A DNA stretch of 64,000 nucleotides from Evernia prunastri. Lineage: Eukaryota > Ascomycota > Lecanoromycetes > Lecanorales > Parmeliaceae. Location of the stretch: positions 1 through 64,000 of the forward strand of contig NKYR01000134.1 in assembly GCA_003184365.1 (NCBI GenBank). The letters run 5' to 3'. The position numbers and the translations under genes were made by a program. Below, one piece after another: positions 19,070-31,751 of this stretch; the stretch's first letter is position 1, and each line of letters begins with the position of its first letter. The notes under the pieces were generated by a model. The model saw only the letters and a list, made by a program, of their open reading frames with translations, ran no database searches and was not told the origin of the DNA.

Positions 19070-21108
19070 CTTCCCAAGGTTTGGGCTTCTAGGACAGTTC
19101 CATTCACCTTCGTTGCCAGGGTAGCAAAGTCGCCGCCTTTTTTAGAAAGCATTTCGCCGATTACAGTCATTTCTCAAGTGTTTATTTCACTTGCAGTCGT
19201 TGCCTGCTTCACTCGATTCATCACCAGTAGGAGGTACATGTCCGACATGTCCCATAATCGCACCAGTGGAGACGGGCGCAAAGTTGCCACACACCCATAC
19301 TGGTTCCCCTATTTTGGTCATTTGTTGCCTTCGACCATCAATCGAGACTGCTTTCTGCAAAAGTGTTGGTGCGTTTGAAGATGTCCGTTCTCCTTAAACG
19401 ACTATTGATCTGGCTGCAGTCATCGGTCACTGGCGGGAATCTTCTCACTAAATTGCTTCCGCTTCAACTGTCACATAATTCTCACGCCATCGCTAATCGG
19501 GTCTCTCTCTTTCAAGGCAATAGTACCGCTATCAGCTTCGATTTTTTGCGCTGGTCCTTGCTAGCCTACGTTTTTGGTGCTAATAAAAGACACAAAGCAG
19601 AGCATTCAAGAGCCCATGGCGATGCCCACTCTTGCTTGCTGGTGCTAATGCATAGTCCTTCCGACATATTACGCGCCACAGTTCAAGACCTTCAATCACA
19701 CGCGCCCAATTTGGTCTCTTTCAGCGACAGCATCGTCGACCAAAATCCATGGGAGCGGGCTGCTGGTCCAATAATTCACACTGGCGATATTACTGGGGAT
19801 GCTTCAACCGTTGAGGTCAGTCTCTTCGCATTGATCAGGACTTTTGTTGGAAGTATTGCACTACCATCGCTCGTTGGGAAAGAATTCCTAGAAAACTTTC
19901 CGCATATCTTGGAGGATATTCACGATCTTGAAGAAGGGTTCAAGTATCTTGTCCTAGGCTTGCCTCGCTGGGTTCCGATTCCATCCTTGACTAAGGCGCA
20001 CATCGCTCGCAGGAGATTGCTCGACGCGATAGATTCATTGCACGGGGCGCTGGACCAGGCTGCAGCAGACAATGAACCCAATAAACCCTGGAGAGATCTG
20101 AGTGATGTGGGTGCAATTGTGAAAGGGATGCACGCCGTCTGGAATGCGTGAGTGCTCTTGCCGAGCGATCTTCTCCCTTTTTATGTCTTCTTCTGGGTCT
20201 TAAAACATGTTGCGTGAACAAAAAGTCAATCGTTTTGTATCAAAGCTTCTCCGACATGTCTTTTGACTTGGAGCTCATCTTGAAGTGGCTATACTGACCC
20301 CGGATTGATGAAGGTATGATACTCCTCAAGACGTAAGAGGTCCTTCCGATATGAGTCTTCTCTGGGCGTGGATAGAGTCATTGCTTGGAACCACACCGCT
20401 AGCAGCTAATTTAGATACAGGATGGGCACCAAGACAACCAATCTGATCTTCTGGATTTTGATACGAGTCTATTCGAATCCGAGATTGGTTCAGGAAGTGC
20501 GCAATGAGATTCGTCCTTTCGCAAAAGCGTCGCAGCCTCCCCCAGTCTTCGGTATTCCTGAGCCTGCCCGTCTAGAAATCAATGATGCCAGCTTAGTGCG
20601 GTCGTGTCCTCTGCTCAAAGCATGTCTCTATGAATGCTTACGCCTCCACTCCAAGCCAATATCTATGAGACTTGTGCAGAAAAACCTTACAATTCTCGAG
20701 TCACGTGATAACGGTCGAGCAATCGAAGGTGATCAGCCGCAATCCTTTGTATTGGAAGCCGGAGACTTCGCGGCAAGCCTATTGAATGCGCACGCTCATG
20801 ATCCCAATCTTTATGAGTCTGCAAATTCTTTCCGGCCCGGTCGATTCCTTAGGTCGGACGGCAGTGTGCAAGGGCAACGGACACTTGTTCAAGGAGCCCT
20901 AAAGCCTTGGGGTTAAGGCGAATGTGCCTGCCCAGGGCGCGTATTCGCTGAACAACAAGTATTGGCTTTCGTAGCGGCCATCTTAATACTCTGGGACTTA
21001 GAACCGGTAGACTCCCAGGGATGGATCATGCCGAGGCACAAGACTTCTGCTGTAGTCTCTCTACCTGCAGCAGACATCAGGGCTAGAGTTCGGCCAATAA
21101 TTATGTGA
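19070..21108 (+). pseudogene. Cytochrome P450 (CYP7/CYP8-like) pseudogene
   Basis: An N-terminal hydrophobic anchor (about 19160-19230) and the motif HPYWFPYFGHLL precede a body with family motifs (LPRWVPIPSLTKAHIARRR, then the I-helix region SLLWA joined to MGTKTTNLIFW by a 53-bp intron at 20368-20420). Another intron lies at 20148-20313. The Cys-ligand loop reads WG-stop-GECACPGR: a TAA at 20914-20916 interrupts the FxxGxxxCxG motif, after which the frame continues normally to 21108. No in-frame ATG precedes the anchor, and the region near 19360 needs an unclear intron or frame change. It lies beside the RIP desert, so mutation leaking from it is possible. Read-through or a sequencing error is the alternative. 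Confidence 0.8.
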
Positions 21109-21493
21109 TGAATTAAGTAGCCTGCGACGTCTATCACCTCACATCGTCAAGGGCCCAGGCATATGTGATGGGCCGGCGACCTGCAAAGCATTGATCTGGT
21201 GGTATAGTGATATAATAACAATGTGTCTGCTGAGCTGCATCTATGCACACGCAGTGTGGTATCTTTTAATACTTGACGCCGTGGTGGAAGCCTGCCTTGC
21301 TCTCGCTATGCTCTGCCCTTCAAGGCGTGTAATACATACCTCGCATAACGCAACCGTAAAAAAAGAACGCCTGCAGCGGTTTGATATGAAAAACTTCGTG
21401 CAGCGTTTGCAGTGTCAACTCGGAGGCCGTGCCACCCTGCTCTCTAGCCTGTTCTTGCAATCAGTACTGTGCTCGCACCAATGACGTTGTAAC
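21109..21493. other. Intergenic, nothing recognised
   Basis: This lies between the P450 pseudogene and the convergent ZUP1-like gene. A 97-codon open frame at 21191 has no recognisable features and is probably chance. Confidence 0.5.
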
Positions 21494-23159
21494 CTACTTC
21501 AAGATCTCAAATGTTGAATACTTGCGGAGATAGGATGATCCTCTGCGATAGGCCTTAAGCAGTTTCTCAGGTGCTGCCGTACGAAATTGGACCCCGATGA
21601 AACGGCTGACGCCTGGAGACGGCTTGAACATTGGGTCAAGGATCAACAGGTTGCAAGATCCGTTGTTGCGTCTTTCGAAGCCCACAATGGTCATTGAATG
21701 GCCTAGGCACAATAAGCAAGCAGCTAACACATAGATATCCATTTTTTGGAGTGTATGATACCTGGGTGCTGAAAGTAGATAGGAGGCAGTGGCGTTCGCA
21801 AAACTTTATGAGACAGATTTGGTGGTGGACATGATGCAAGAAAATACTGCTCGACAGCTTCTAGCAGCTGCTCATGAGTTGGTAGCTCTCTACACTCACT
21901 GAAGGCATCCGCCGAGCATCTACACGGTCAATCAGCAAGGTCCGAAGGAAATGGGGCGTAGTGAAGCCTCCTACCCAATGCCTAAATTCTGTAATAGCGC
22001 TTGGGCCTGGCGGGACTTAGTGGCATGACATGGTAGAATCTATTGGAGCTCACCTCTGGTGTACCGATATACTTCCTAGTGCCTCGAATGCCGCCAGTTT
22101 CGATCCTACCGAGTGAGTTGAAACCTCGATCCCATGCACTCTCAATCATGTCTTGGATTTGGATGATGGAGGGAAGTCTTCCTTGAAAATGCTGGGAACC
22201 CTCTGAGCGCGCGTCTCGGATGTAAGAGATCATCATCTGTATGTTCCGATAGCCACAGAATCCACCTTCTTTTGCTAACTTGATGACATGCGTCACATCT
22301 GAATGACAAAGATAAGCTCTGGAGACTGCGGGATCCTGCTCACAGAGTTGCGTGATGACCGGGATAACGCCTCGGACTTCGTTGGCAATATTTTCTATTC
22401 GCAATAGTCGACCATCCGGAGTAATCTGATTCGTGACCTTGACCTTTGCGCCGATTTCGAGGTCCTTACGTAGCCAATCTGGCATCTGTTCTTCGTGGGC
22501 ATGAGGGCCTAGCTCAGCTCTCTGTCTGGATGGTCAGCAATTAAAATACATATTTGAAATACATATGATAGCATATTACGTACACCTAATCTTCGGGGGA
22601 CTCTGTTACGAGCTGCTCGGGACGAGTTTTTGGATGGCAGTGATGTTGGGTGACGGAGAACATCAACCAAATCTCGAAGAGCGTTGCCATTTTTTCGACT
22701 TGTACCACGTTGTGATCGCTCTACCACAGATCTGATTGGAATAGGACGACTCGGACCAGAAGTTACGATATGGAAAGGAGTAGGTGAAACGAAGTCCGCT
22801 TGGGAAGATGAAGCTTTGGAGGGGTAAATTGTGGAATTCGGCGCAGCAGAATCAGCTGGAGCTCTTGAGGGCTCTTCCCAGCCCAAGCCTTCGGCATAGT
22901 GCATCTCCAAGTGGCTTTCAAATTCCGTAAGAAGGCAAGATTCGCCACATTGGCATTCTGTGTACTCAGAAGAGGTGTCTTTCGTGCCTTCCATTTCTTC
23001 AGCAGGCTGATCAACTTGGTGTATAAGATGCTCTCTGACAGTGAAAGGCGAAGGGCGGCCACCTTCAGGATGTGTGGTCTCAACGTGCTGTAGAAGGAAG
23101 TAATGGTCATGATCGGTATAGTGACAGAAAGGGCAGTCTAAAGGTTCTCCGGTCTTCAT
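21494..23159 (-). CDS. ZUP1/ZUFSP-like deubiquitinase (peptidase C78)
   Basis: Five exons, read from the minus strand: 23159-22584, 22521-22054, 22006-21975, 21919-21762 and 21702-21494, with introns of 47-62 bp. The N-terminus has two zinc fingers (CPFCHYTD and CQCGESC). The C-terminal peptidase has the Cys box GFCGYRNIQM, the His box GHSMTIVG (created by the last splice) and the Asp motif LLILDP. In human ZUP1 this fold cleaves K63-linked ubiquitin chains during genome maintenance; fission yeast Mug105 is related. All three catalytic positions are present. The ATG at 23159 directly precedes the first zinc finger. Exon phases join without stops. Confidence 0.85.
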
Positions 23160-24467
23160 TTTGGCGAATTGAGAAAGAACAGCCCAGAAGGAGAGTGACT
23201 GGGTAGGTACGATGATGATGATGATGATGATGATGATGGTGATGATGGTGGTGACGATGTGAAGAAATACGACTCCTTTTAGACTCTCTTCATAATTTTC
23301 AAGGTGATGCTATCGCCAACGCGACTATTTGGTTTTGAGAAGTGGCAGATTTGGTCTATGCTGCAGGTGATACTTTAGAGAATGGCAAACATGTCTGCTG
23401 ACGGGAGAAGTCAGAAAGACGACTCGACGTATGCTGGTCACGAAAGTAATATTGTTAAATTGAACGGGTAAGGTAGGTACGGCTATTTGATTGAAGCACG
23501 AGGCAAGCACGATGGATCCTACTTTATAATTATTTTCATCAGTATCGTCTTCGTCATCATCATCAGCAGCAGCAGCAGCAGCAACAGCAACAGTAGTGGA
23601 AGGACTCGAAGGAGTGGAGGAGGGGAAAGAAGGTTGGTGGGTGCTAAGCTTTCCAGCATCCTAACAAGCAAAGTAGCGTAATTACTTTAGTACAAATAAT
23701 CAGCCTTGCAGGAATCAGGACGCAAAACATGCCGCCAGCCCGCCACCGCCGCTGCATCCGACGCTTTTAATTGGTTGGTTTGCCGCGTGAAACTTGCCCT
23801 GAACCTCTGATTACTAAACTAAGGCAAGTGCTCAATCCACCTCAAAGTAATTGGACGGTCACTGCCGTTAATACAGGCCAGCTGAATCATAAAAGAATTT
23901 GGGGTGGATGATTTCACACCTTACACTGCGACAGTACGACTTAAAAGTGGTTGCCTCAGGCTCAACGGGTTCCTCGCTCCATGTGATCCCTGCAGCACAA
24001 AGAATCAATTTGAAGATAAGAATATGAATTAAAACTAAAACAAAAACAAAAGAGTAGAGTGAGGTTGCCCTAATGGTTGGGCGCGGAAGTTGGAGAAATG
24101 AGAATCCGATGATCTGCAGGACGAGATCTGAGGTACTGCGCTACAATAGCATTCGTCAAAAAATTCTTTTCTGGTCGAGACTTGTGAAGCGAGATAACTC
24201 TCTGGTCCTTCTCCTTCTGCCCGGCCGGCCTTTGTTTGCACTGCTAGATAGCCAAACCATTCTCTTGACTCAATACTTCAATCCCTTATCGTACACTTTA
24301 CGCATGTCGTCAATCCAAATGTCCCTTCGCTCGCAAATTGACCCTCATGGTCCCAAATTTATGCCATCAACGCCTCCAATGTGTATACCCAAATGTTACC
24401 CTGTCCAACCACTAACACATTGGGAGTTCACTTCCCCGAATAAGTAGCATCACAAGTTTGACACCAC
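23160..24467. other. Intergenic with microsatellites
   Basis: An ATG/GAT trinucleotide run lies at 23211-23243 and a CAG-type run near 23563-23590. Short open frames across these are low complexity. No gene was recognised; the region holds the upstream side of the ZUP1-like gene and the 3' side of the Rheb gene. Confidence 0.6.
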
Positions 24468-25256
24468 CTACATGATGCTGCACTTGCTTCCTCCAGTCGG
24501 CTCGCCCGGAGTCTGGGACTTCTCCATCTCGGCAATCATTTGTTCGAATGCTTTTCCCACATTTTGGTCCAGGCGTGCACTAGCTTCCGTGAAGCTGCAG
24601 CTGAACTCTTCTGCCAATTTTTTGCCTTCCTCCACTTGAACATGGCGTTGGTCGGCTTTCAGATCGCTCTTGTTCCCCACGATTACCAAAGGAACCCAGT
24701 CTGCACCCTGTCAAAGAAGTCAGACAGATGTGTGTGGGCTAGGGAGCCGTTGGATTAGAATGCTTGCCAAGTGGTTGAGAATCTTGTCCCTTAGGATACG
24801 GATCATCTCAAACGATTGCCTCGAAGCGACAGAGTAGACCAGCATGTAGCCATGAATGCCGATGAAGTGCTTGGAATTGAGTATGCTGTATTCATCCTGG
24901 AAGAATCGCGTGACAAGTTAGACCGGTCGATCGCTGCAACTGACCGTTTTCGGGGTGTGGGGATTTGGAGTCCGCAATCGCATGACAAGATGAGCGCTTA
25001 CTTGGCCCGCTGTGTCAACTATCTCCGTCGCGAAATCTTGACTGCGGTGCATAATGACCTTGCTGAACGTGTTCTCAATAGTGGGATAGTAGCTGTCCAC
25101 GAAGTGTCCATCCACGAATTGCACGGTGAGCGAAGATTTGCCTAAGCACCATTAATGTCTGAACACGCACTAGATTGTAATTGCCTCAACCATTGACTTA
25201 CCAACAGAGCGGCTACCAACAACGGCCATCTTGCGCTGCTTTGGAGAGGTCGGCAT
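24468..25256 (-). CDS. rhb1: Rheb family small GTPase
   Basis: Exons are 25256-25202, 25141-25002, 24896-24768 and 24707-24468, giving about 185 residues, normal for Rheb. The P-loop reads GSRSVGKSS with the Arg-Ser that separates Rheb from Ras. Then come the effector region YYPTIENTF, VDTAGQDEYS, the guanine motif GNKSD and a C-terminal CSIM farnesylation box. Rheb activates TORC1 and, in fungi, links nutrient state to arginine uptake. Intron 3 (24708-24767) starts with GC rather than GT (GCAAGC...CAG), and the reading frame is correct only with that donor. Confidence 0.92.
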
Positions 25257-25830
25257 TTTGACCAAGAGTTGCTTCTTGTGCTTGGGGAGAGGCAATATAT
25301 CCTCCGAAGCGGCAAGAAATTCGGACTTTGGGAGGCAATGATATGGTTTATACGACTCTGAGAGAAACTCTCGAAGAAATCTGTTCGAAACCTAATCGTA
25401 GAGCTAATTTTGTTGCTACTCCCAGGATATAATGCTGGAAATCATTGACAGCCCCTTTGACCCGTGAGGGGAAACACAGTGGTGCTATACAGGAGCTTCA
25501 TCGCTGGCTAGCTCTCGGACCTGAATGCGTACAGACGCGATTAAGTGTAGAAACGACCGATTCACTGAAGCCAAAGACGTGATTTAATGACTGCGCGTGG
25601 CGTCATTGATTCGCGTGCCTGAGAAGCACGGGCCCTGCGCTGTCCTGGACCTTCACCACCATCGAAACCAAAACAATATACAAAGTCCACTACGTTACAG
25701 TGCTTGAAGCGCCAGTATCTCTTGGTCCTGGCGATAGTAAATTGAAGTTATTGACCCGCCATATTGATCTTTCTCCATTTATAGGCACATATGTACATTA
25801 ATTATATCCTCGTCTTAACACATCATTCGA
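25257..25830. other. Intergenic, Rheb upstream region
   Basis: This 574-bp stretch separates the Rheb start from the WAPL stop, both genes being on the minus strand. No gene or clear motif was recognised. Confidence 0.6.
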
Positions 25831-28800
25831 TCATGGATTCTCTACACCTGCAATCTTAATGGATGCGCCAGAAGACCCTTCAGCCCTTTTGAGGTCGTCT
25901 ACATGGCTTTGCAAACGGCCAACAAAGTTCGCCCTAGCGTCATCTTCACCGTCGCCTCGAGTTATCAATTGATCCACTCTTCTGTGGTATTGCAGAAACT
26001 CATCTACTGCATCCAGGAGCTGCTTCAGGCTATTTCCCGGAAGGCGCCCGCTTATTCGCGCTTTGATTGCTGGGCTGAGGCACAGCCAGCCGAGTAGCAC
26101 TGACACCCACCCGAAAGCAACATTGGAGCTAGTCTCTTCCAAAGAGGAAACCTGTTCAAGTCAGTGCCACTGGCTGTGTTATAGCAGAAGAAATCTTACT
26201 TCGGCCGCGCTCTTGGATTTATTCATGAAAAGTTGCAAAAGGATGTCCAAATAGCTCTGGCCCTCATGACGGAGATCCATCACCAAACGCCGTGCTATTT
26301 TGGATAAATCAGCAAGGTTGATCAAAGAGCCTAGGGAAAGTATCAAGTCGTCCAGCAGAAGTACTTTGTCGATCTCCAGCGCGTTGTCTGCCAGTTGCGC
26401 GAAGTGTAAATTTACAATCCCAAACATCTCGCTTATAACCCCAGGAGTCGAGAAGTCCTCGCATAGACCAGGGCTGTTGTTGGTGAGATTGAAGTATAGC
26501 CGAAGCGTCAATGTTCGCGACGTCCCGCATCCTTTCCCTTTCCACAATGCTAGCAGCGGAAGAAGACCAATGACGCGCTCGAGCGTCTCGCCTGCCCACA
26601 AGGACGCATGGCATTCAGCCGCGTTACCAATGGTACATGATTCAAGTATTGAGATCGCAAGCTCAAGGCATATAACTGAATTTTCACCTGGTTGCGGTGG
26701 CAGTGTGGAAAGGTGTGGCACTGTTGTGGCGACCACACGCCTAATTGCATGCGCTGAAAGTACCTCCGTCACGAATCCGGCTTCTCTGGCTTGACGCACA
26801 AGATGTTCAAGACACTGAAGCGAGAGCATGTGGCACGAGAGCACCGACGGTTTGCCCGCCCTCCAGACAGTGGATTTCATTAAAGAAGAGCAAAGATTCT
26901 TGAGGTCGATCTGGGCCCTCTTGGACACGTTGGTTTCACGGAGTCTGGCATAGGAAAGAATATCCTGGTCAGATCCCAAAAGATCGATAAGAAAACTCAC
27001 CACCCGAACATTACCAACCTGCGTTAACGGTAATGTAGATGGCGAACAGTTCATGAGCTGGAGTAACGCTGCAACCAGGAGACAGTCGTTGATCAAGTCG
27101 TTGCCCAAGCCAATATCAGCAAGTAGGCGACTTTCCATTCCTTGGTCCACGAAAAGGCGGCAATTTGCAAGTTCTTCGAGCTTGGTGACCAAGTCGGTCA
27201 GTCTGCTACGCCTGATGGAGGTAGAGCCCAGCTGGTGGTCGCCAATGTCATCCAAAATAGTTTCCAACTCGCTAACCAGGCGAACATTGCCACCAGCCTC
27301 ACGTAGTTCATGAATACTCCTCATAGCCCCACCTTGCGAGTCTACAGGGTCACCAAACCCGTCGTCGAGGCTTTGCATTGACTGCAATTTGGGAACTCGG
27401 TCTAGAAATCCTCTCCGTCCATAACCGCTTCTGCTGTTAGTCTCCGGCGGAATTGGCAAACCGATCATTGCAGCCTCTTCCAAGTCATTGTCTGTTAAAT
27501 AAGACCTTTGCCGAGCGTATGTGACCTTGGGTCCTCCTCCATAGAGTGGTGGTATGGCCTGAGAGGGATTGGAAGACCGATCTCGGAGTTGGCTGACAAT
27601 GTCCTGGCTATCTGCGCTCGGCGATGTTTGCACTGTAATGGCACCATCTGCGGCGGACATTTCGGAATGCATGTACTCAGACTTATTGTCACTGCTACTG
27701 CTTCCACGCGTTTCGTCAATATCATTAGAGAGGTTGTCCTGATCTTGTACTAATTGATGCAGAGTGTCAACGATTTTTCTAGGGCGAGTCGTGAGCGCAG
27801 CATATGGTTGACCAGGTCCCCAGCTAACTTTGCGGCTTTTTGCCTGTCCATTGGAGCCTTCAGGACTTTCCTCGGTGGGTATGGGACTAGGAAGCTCTAG
27901 ACTGGAAAGACTCCGCGTCTGTGCATTATCCACGAGTAGTCTGTTCCACAGCTCTCGTTGACGTGGGGTAGTAGCCTCGCCTGCGGCACTGATAGGCCTT
28001 GAAGGCGTCGTTGGTTTATCTCTGATTGTTTCTTGTGGACAAAATACATTGACCACCGTATCCGGGGTCGTTGGCCGCACAGTAGTCTTAGCGGGGTCCG
28101 TGTTGGCGTCCTGCACTGTGTTAGGGTGGCTCCTGGTACCGATAAGTCCCTTGGACTGCTTTCGAGCAACTAAGCGGTCTTTGATATGAATACCGGCTTT
28201 GGCATGACTTCCAGTGCGCTCAGCGTCCAGTGTCGAGTCTTTGCGAGAAGGTGTATCTCTCGAACTTTCTCTCACGTCTTTGTTAGGCTTTTCTCGTGCT
28301 CCCGCTTGACTCTTCAAAGCGTCACGCCTGATCTTAGAGCCTCGCACGGCCGAGCTGTTGTTCGCTGAACGCAGAACTTGTCCTTCCTCTTTCTGCTCTT
28401 CAGCGGCAATATGTCTTTGGAGGCTGTCGTCGTCGTATACGGGCGAGTGTTTTTCTGCAACGAGCTTGCTGGGCATTATTTTTCTCCTTTTGCGCGCAAC
28501 ATTGATGTTGTGTGGGCGGCTGTCATCTGATAACGGTACATCGTACAGAGAATCGTCTTGAGTGGTGCCGATAAGACCACAGGAAGAGCGATGTTGATGT
28601 TTAGGCCTTGCTGTAGATGGTAACTCTTTGCGAGCCAACTTCTCAGGTCGAGGTTCGCTTCCACTTCCACCCTGTAGCGAAACTGATGGCGCATGTCTGC
28701 CATCGCCTTGCCAATGCCGAATTACGTCCTTGGGGTCCAAAGTGCTAGCATCAACGTCATGAGTGAACTCAATCTCCGTGGCTGAGCTAAGATTCGGAAT

Positions 28801-28869
28801 GAGCTTGCGTGACTGCTTGCCATACGTCGTAGTCTTGCGCCGAGGAGCTATGCCCGTTGCAAATGCCAT
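25831..28869 (-). CDS. WAPL-type cohesin release factor
   Basis: Two exons (28869-26200 and 26151-25831) with one 48-bp intron give about 997 residues. The N-terminal two-thirds is basic, serine-rich and low complexity, starting with RRKTTTYGKQSRK. The C-terminal third is a helical-repeat WAPL region containing LEELANCRLFVDQGMESRLL and SSNVAFGWVSVLLG. WAPL with Pds5 opens the cohesin ring and removes it from chromatin. The ATG at 28869 gives the basic N-terminus seen in fungal homologues as I know them. Many open frames on the opposite strand are shadows. Confidence 0.85.
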
Positions 28870-29462
28870 TGCCTTAGATTGTAACGGAAACTTGAGACTA
28901 CCTAATTGCAGCGGCCAACTTCAAGGGTGTAAACGTGTGTGGCTGATTGGGCTCGTGGGCTTGATGATGACGAGGCAAAGATTGAAAGAGGAGAAGAAGG
29001 TGACTGTACTACTTGTACGGCTCTTGGCTGACTGCTTGTCATCTCATAATGAAGTCAAGGATGCAGTGAGTGAAGTGAGCGAAGGGAAAGAGGAATGGTC
29101 TGACGGCAGCAAGCGGCTGCGACGAAAGTAGCTTACTTAAGGTAGAGAACAAGGTGGAGTAACACTGTAACAAAGCCAAAAGATACATAGAGACTAGAAC
29201 TTAAGGTAAGATTTGATCCTCGGATCGGACCGATATACTCTTTCAGCGACTAGTTCGTTACTCCTTCCCATTCGATGCTATATATGGTACCTTCAAGTAT
29301 TTTCGTCGATGGTATGATCTTCCTTGAATGCAATAAATAGATTCATCTCATTAAAGCACTCAAACTGGGGATTGTGAAGAGTCTACAGCATCGATGATTC
29401 AATCAGCTTTCTAACCTTCCCCACCAGTACTTTACTACCTTGCTGGTGCAGTCCAGCCCAAA
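28870..29462. promoter_or_regulatory. Divergent intergenic region between WAPL and UPRT genes
   Basis: This 593-bp stretch contains the upstream regions of two divergently transcribed genes. No specific binding site could be supported. A 122-codon open frame starting at 28763 overlaps the WAPL start and looks accidental. Confidence 0.5.
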
Positions 29463-30470
29463 ATGTCCTCCAGTACAAGTACCAACGCCCCAGCGCACCG
29501 GGTTGGTCCAGATTATCGTCCTGATGCACAGAAGCCTACGGCAACAGTATCAACCCAAATTTCGTATGACAATGTGCACATACTTCCACAGACATCCCAG
29601 CTTTTGGCACTTTTAACGTACGCAAGTCCTCTCCTCGTTGAAACCCAGTTTCCAGTAATTCCAGTCAAATTCTGAGTCGTCTGCCCTCCAGGATGATCCA
29701 GGACAAAGGTCAAAATTTCTGTCGGTAGATTGGTGAAATGTCTGCACGTTCCCGAACACAGCAGGAGCTGATTCCATATTTTAGGATGATCCGGGACAAC
29801 AATACAGCAAGGGCGGATTTCATCTTCTACTCAAACCGTATCATTCGACTCCTTGTCGAGGAAGGTTTGAACCATCTTCCTGTCATTAGCCATACCATCA
29901 CAACTCCTGTTGGGCAATCCTATGCCGGAGTAAAATTTCAAGGGAAAATTTGCGGCGTTTCTATTATGAGAGCTGGTGAAGCAATGGAGCAAGGCCTTCG
30001 CGATTGCTGTCGTTCTGTCAGAATTGGGAAAATCTTGATTCAACGCGATGAAGACACATGCAAGCCCAGACTCTTCTATGACAAATTGCCCGAAGATATT
30101 TCGGAGAGATGGGTTTTGCTCCTCGATCCGATGTTTGCGACAGGTAGGTGTGCAATAGCTGCTACCAAACCCTCGGTGTCTAATATTCGCGTGCAGGTGG
30201 ATCAGCTACAATGGCTGTAGATGTCCTCAAGTCAAAAGGGGTGCCCGAGGACAGAATCCTTTTCTTGAATCTCATTGCCAGCCCCGAAGGTGTCACTAGC
30301 TTTGCCAAGCGTTTCCCAAATCTACGTGTCGTTACAGCCTTTGTTGACCAGGGATTAGACGAAAAGAAGTGTGTCCGCTGAAATCATCCTTCGATTTAAA
30401 TTATTGACTTTTACTCAGTTATATCGTTCCTGGCCTCGGAGACTTTGGAGATCGCTTCTATACACTTTAA
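29463..30470 (+). CDS. FUR1: Uracil phosphoribosyltransferase
   Basis: Exons are 29463-29617, 29785-30143, 30197-30368 and 30420-30470. Splicing gives LLALLT joined to MIRDNNTARADFIFYSNRI, then GVSIMRAGEAMEQGLR. The phosphoribosyl-diphosphate-binding motif is completed across an intron as LLLDPMFATGGSATMA, and the C-terminus is YIVPGLGDFGDRFYTL. The enzyme converts uracil and PRPP to UMP. It is needed for pyrimidine salvage and, in fungi with the URC pathway, for uracil catabolism (URC6). It lies about 1.3 kb from the URC1-like gene on the same strand, with Elf1 between them. Confidence 0.93.
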
Positions 30471-30771
30471 CCCGGCCCTCCTTTACTCAAGGCAAGAGGT
30501 AGCAGCCGTCAAAGAGTATGTCGATTTTGACACTCACTGAGCTTGTACCGAAGAAGAGCGCTGGGATGTTCGGACAGAAAGCTGGATTCCTAAATTTTCG
30601 GGACAATGCATGCACGAGTAGAATCTCACTGTTCTCTGAAATACTTCGCAAGGCTTCCGCAAAGCTCCATAAGGTCAAATTGCCATTATCTCGCTGATGG
30701 CATTCCCTGCATTTCGGCGCCCTAAGCGTATATGAAATCGGCATGTATGATAAATGCGACGAACGATGCTT

Positions 30772-31368
30772 CTAATCGTCATCGATGAAATCTCCGCCGT
30801 ATTCACTGCCTCCAACCGCTGCGACCAAATGCCTATCAACGTTCATTTCGGAGTTCCTTCGCTTGTTGCCTGCTGCCAAGTCCTGATACGAGTTGAATCC
30901 GTCATCAACGGCTGGGGCATCGGCTGCTTCTTTAGCTACCGTATCGCAAGCATCTATCCAGTCGGAGTAGACGTCAACCCCGGCAGAGAGGTCTGTAGTA
31001 ATCATAGTCAGCATCTATTTACTAAGGGAAAAGGGTTCTAGGTAATGTATGTTCGTTCTAGAACTAACAATTTATGCCAGTCTGGAACTGTTGACCGCAG
31101 ACTTTGCAAGAGAGTTCTCCGATGCCGGCTTTCTTGTCCAGCTTGACGGAAACAGATTTCTCGTGATTGCAGAAAAGGCATGGGAAATTCGTTGGAAGAG
31201 GCTCTTTCTGAACCCAGGATCATCAGAGAATGCGCACAGGGCGACAGGCTTGCAACACCAACCTTTTTCGGCCCTTGCGGTTTTCGAGAGGACTTTTTGC
31301 GTTTCCCCTATGACAGATCAAAATTGATGGCATGATATAGCAGATCTGGGGGGCTGCAAGCGTACCAT
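30772..31368 (-). CDS. ELF1: Transcription elongation factor Elf1
   Basis: Exons are 31368-31366, 31307-31263, 31207-31069 and 30992-30772. The product starts MGKRKKSSRKPQGPKK, carries the four-cysteine zinc ribbon (CLFCNHEKS and CKVCGQQF) and ends in an acidic tail (GGDFIDDD). Elf1 binds RNA polymerase II and helps it pass nucleosomes. The first coding exon is only the ATG, with the intron starting immediately after it. I chose this because it restores the conserved basic start. The gene is divergent from the URC1-like gene. Confidence 0.9.
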
Positions 31369-31751
31369 GGTGAGTTTCGTGGATATGAGGTGATGTCCGG
31401 AGGCTTTGGGGGTCCCTTTATGGAGCTCAAAATACAATACGTACAATACAGCGAGATCTGCGGCTAAAGTACTTATTTAGTAGGTACTGAAATTACTAAG
31501 GTTGTACCTTAATGTACATTTAAAACTTAAAAGTAAGCGCGGGCGGTATACTGCACACTGCACTTTGACGAATCCGAATTCTACTGTACATACCTTACCT
31601 AGTGTACGGATGCTTTAACCTAGGACGACGAAACGTAGATCGAGCGAGGTAATTTATTCTTTTACTCAGTAGGAACTCACTGCTCACCCATATGACTGCG
31701 ATTAATTGCAGAGGCTTGCCGATTGACTGATCACGCTGGTTCGCCCCGGTT
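31369..31751. promoter_or_regulatory. Divergent promoter between Elf1 and the URC1-like gene
   Basis: The 383 bases separate two divergent start codons. Several CGG triplets occur (near 31460 and 31540-31550), the half-site type used by Zn2Cys6 activators such as URC2 in budding yeasts. That connection is speculative. Confidence 0.4.

Noticed and set aside
20360..20425. Frameshift in the P450 gene
   Set aside because: A 53-bp GT-AG intron (20368-20420) restores the frame and gives the expected SLLWA-MGTKTTN join, so no frameshift is needed.
26300..28560. Several plus-strand open frames opposite WAPL
   Set aside because: These are shadows of the long WAPL exon with no independent support.
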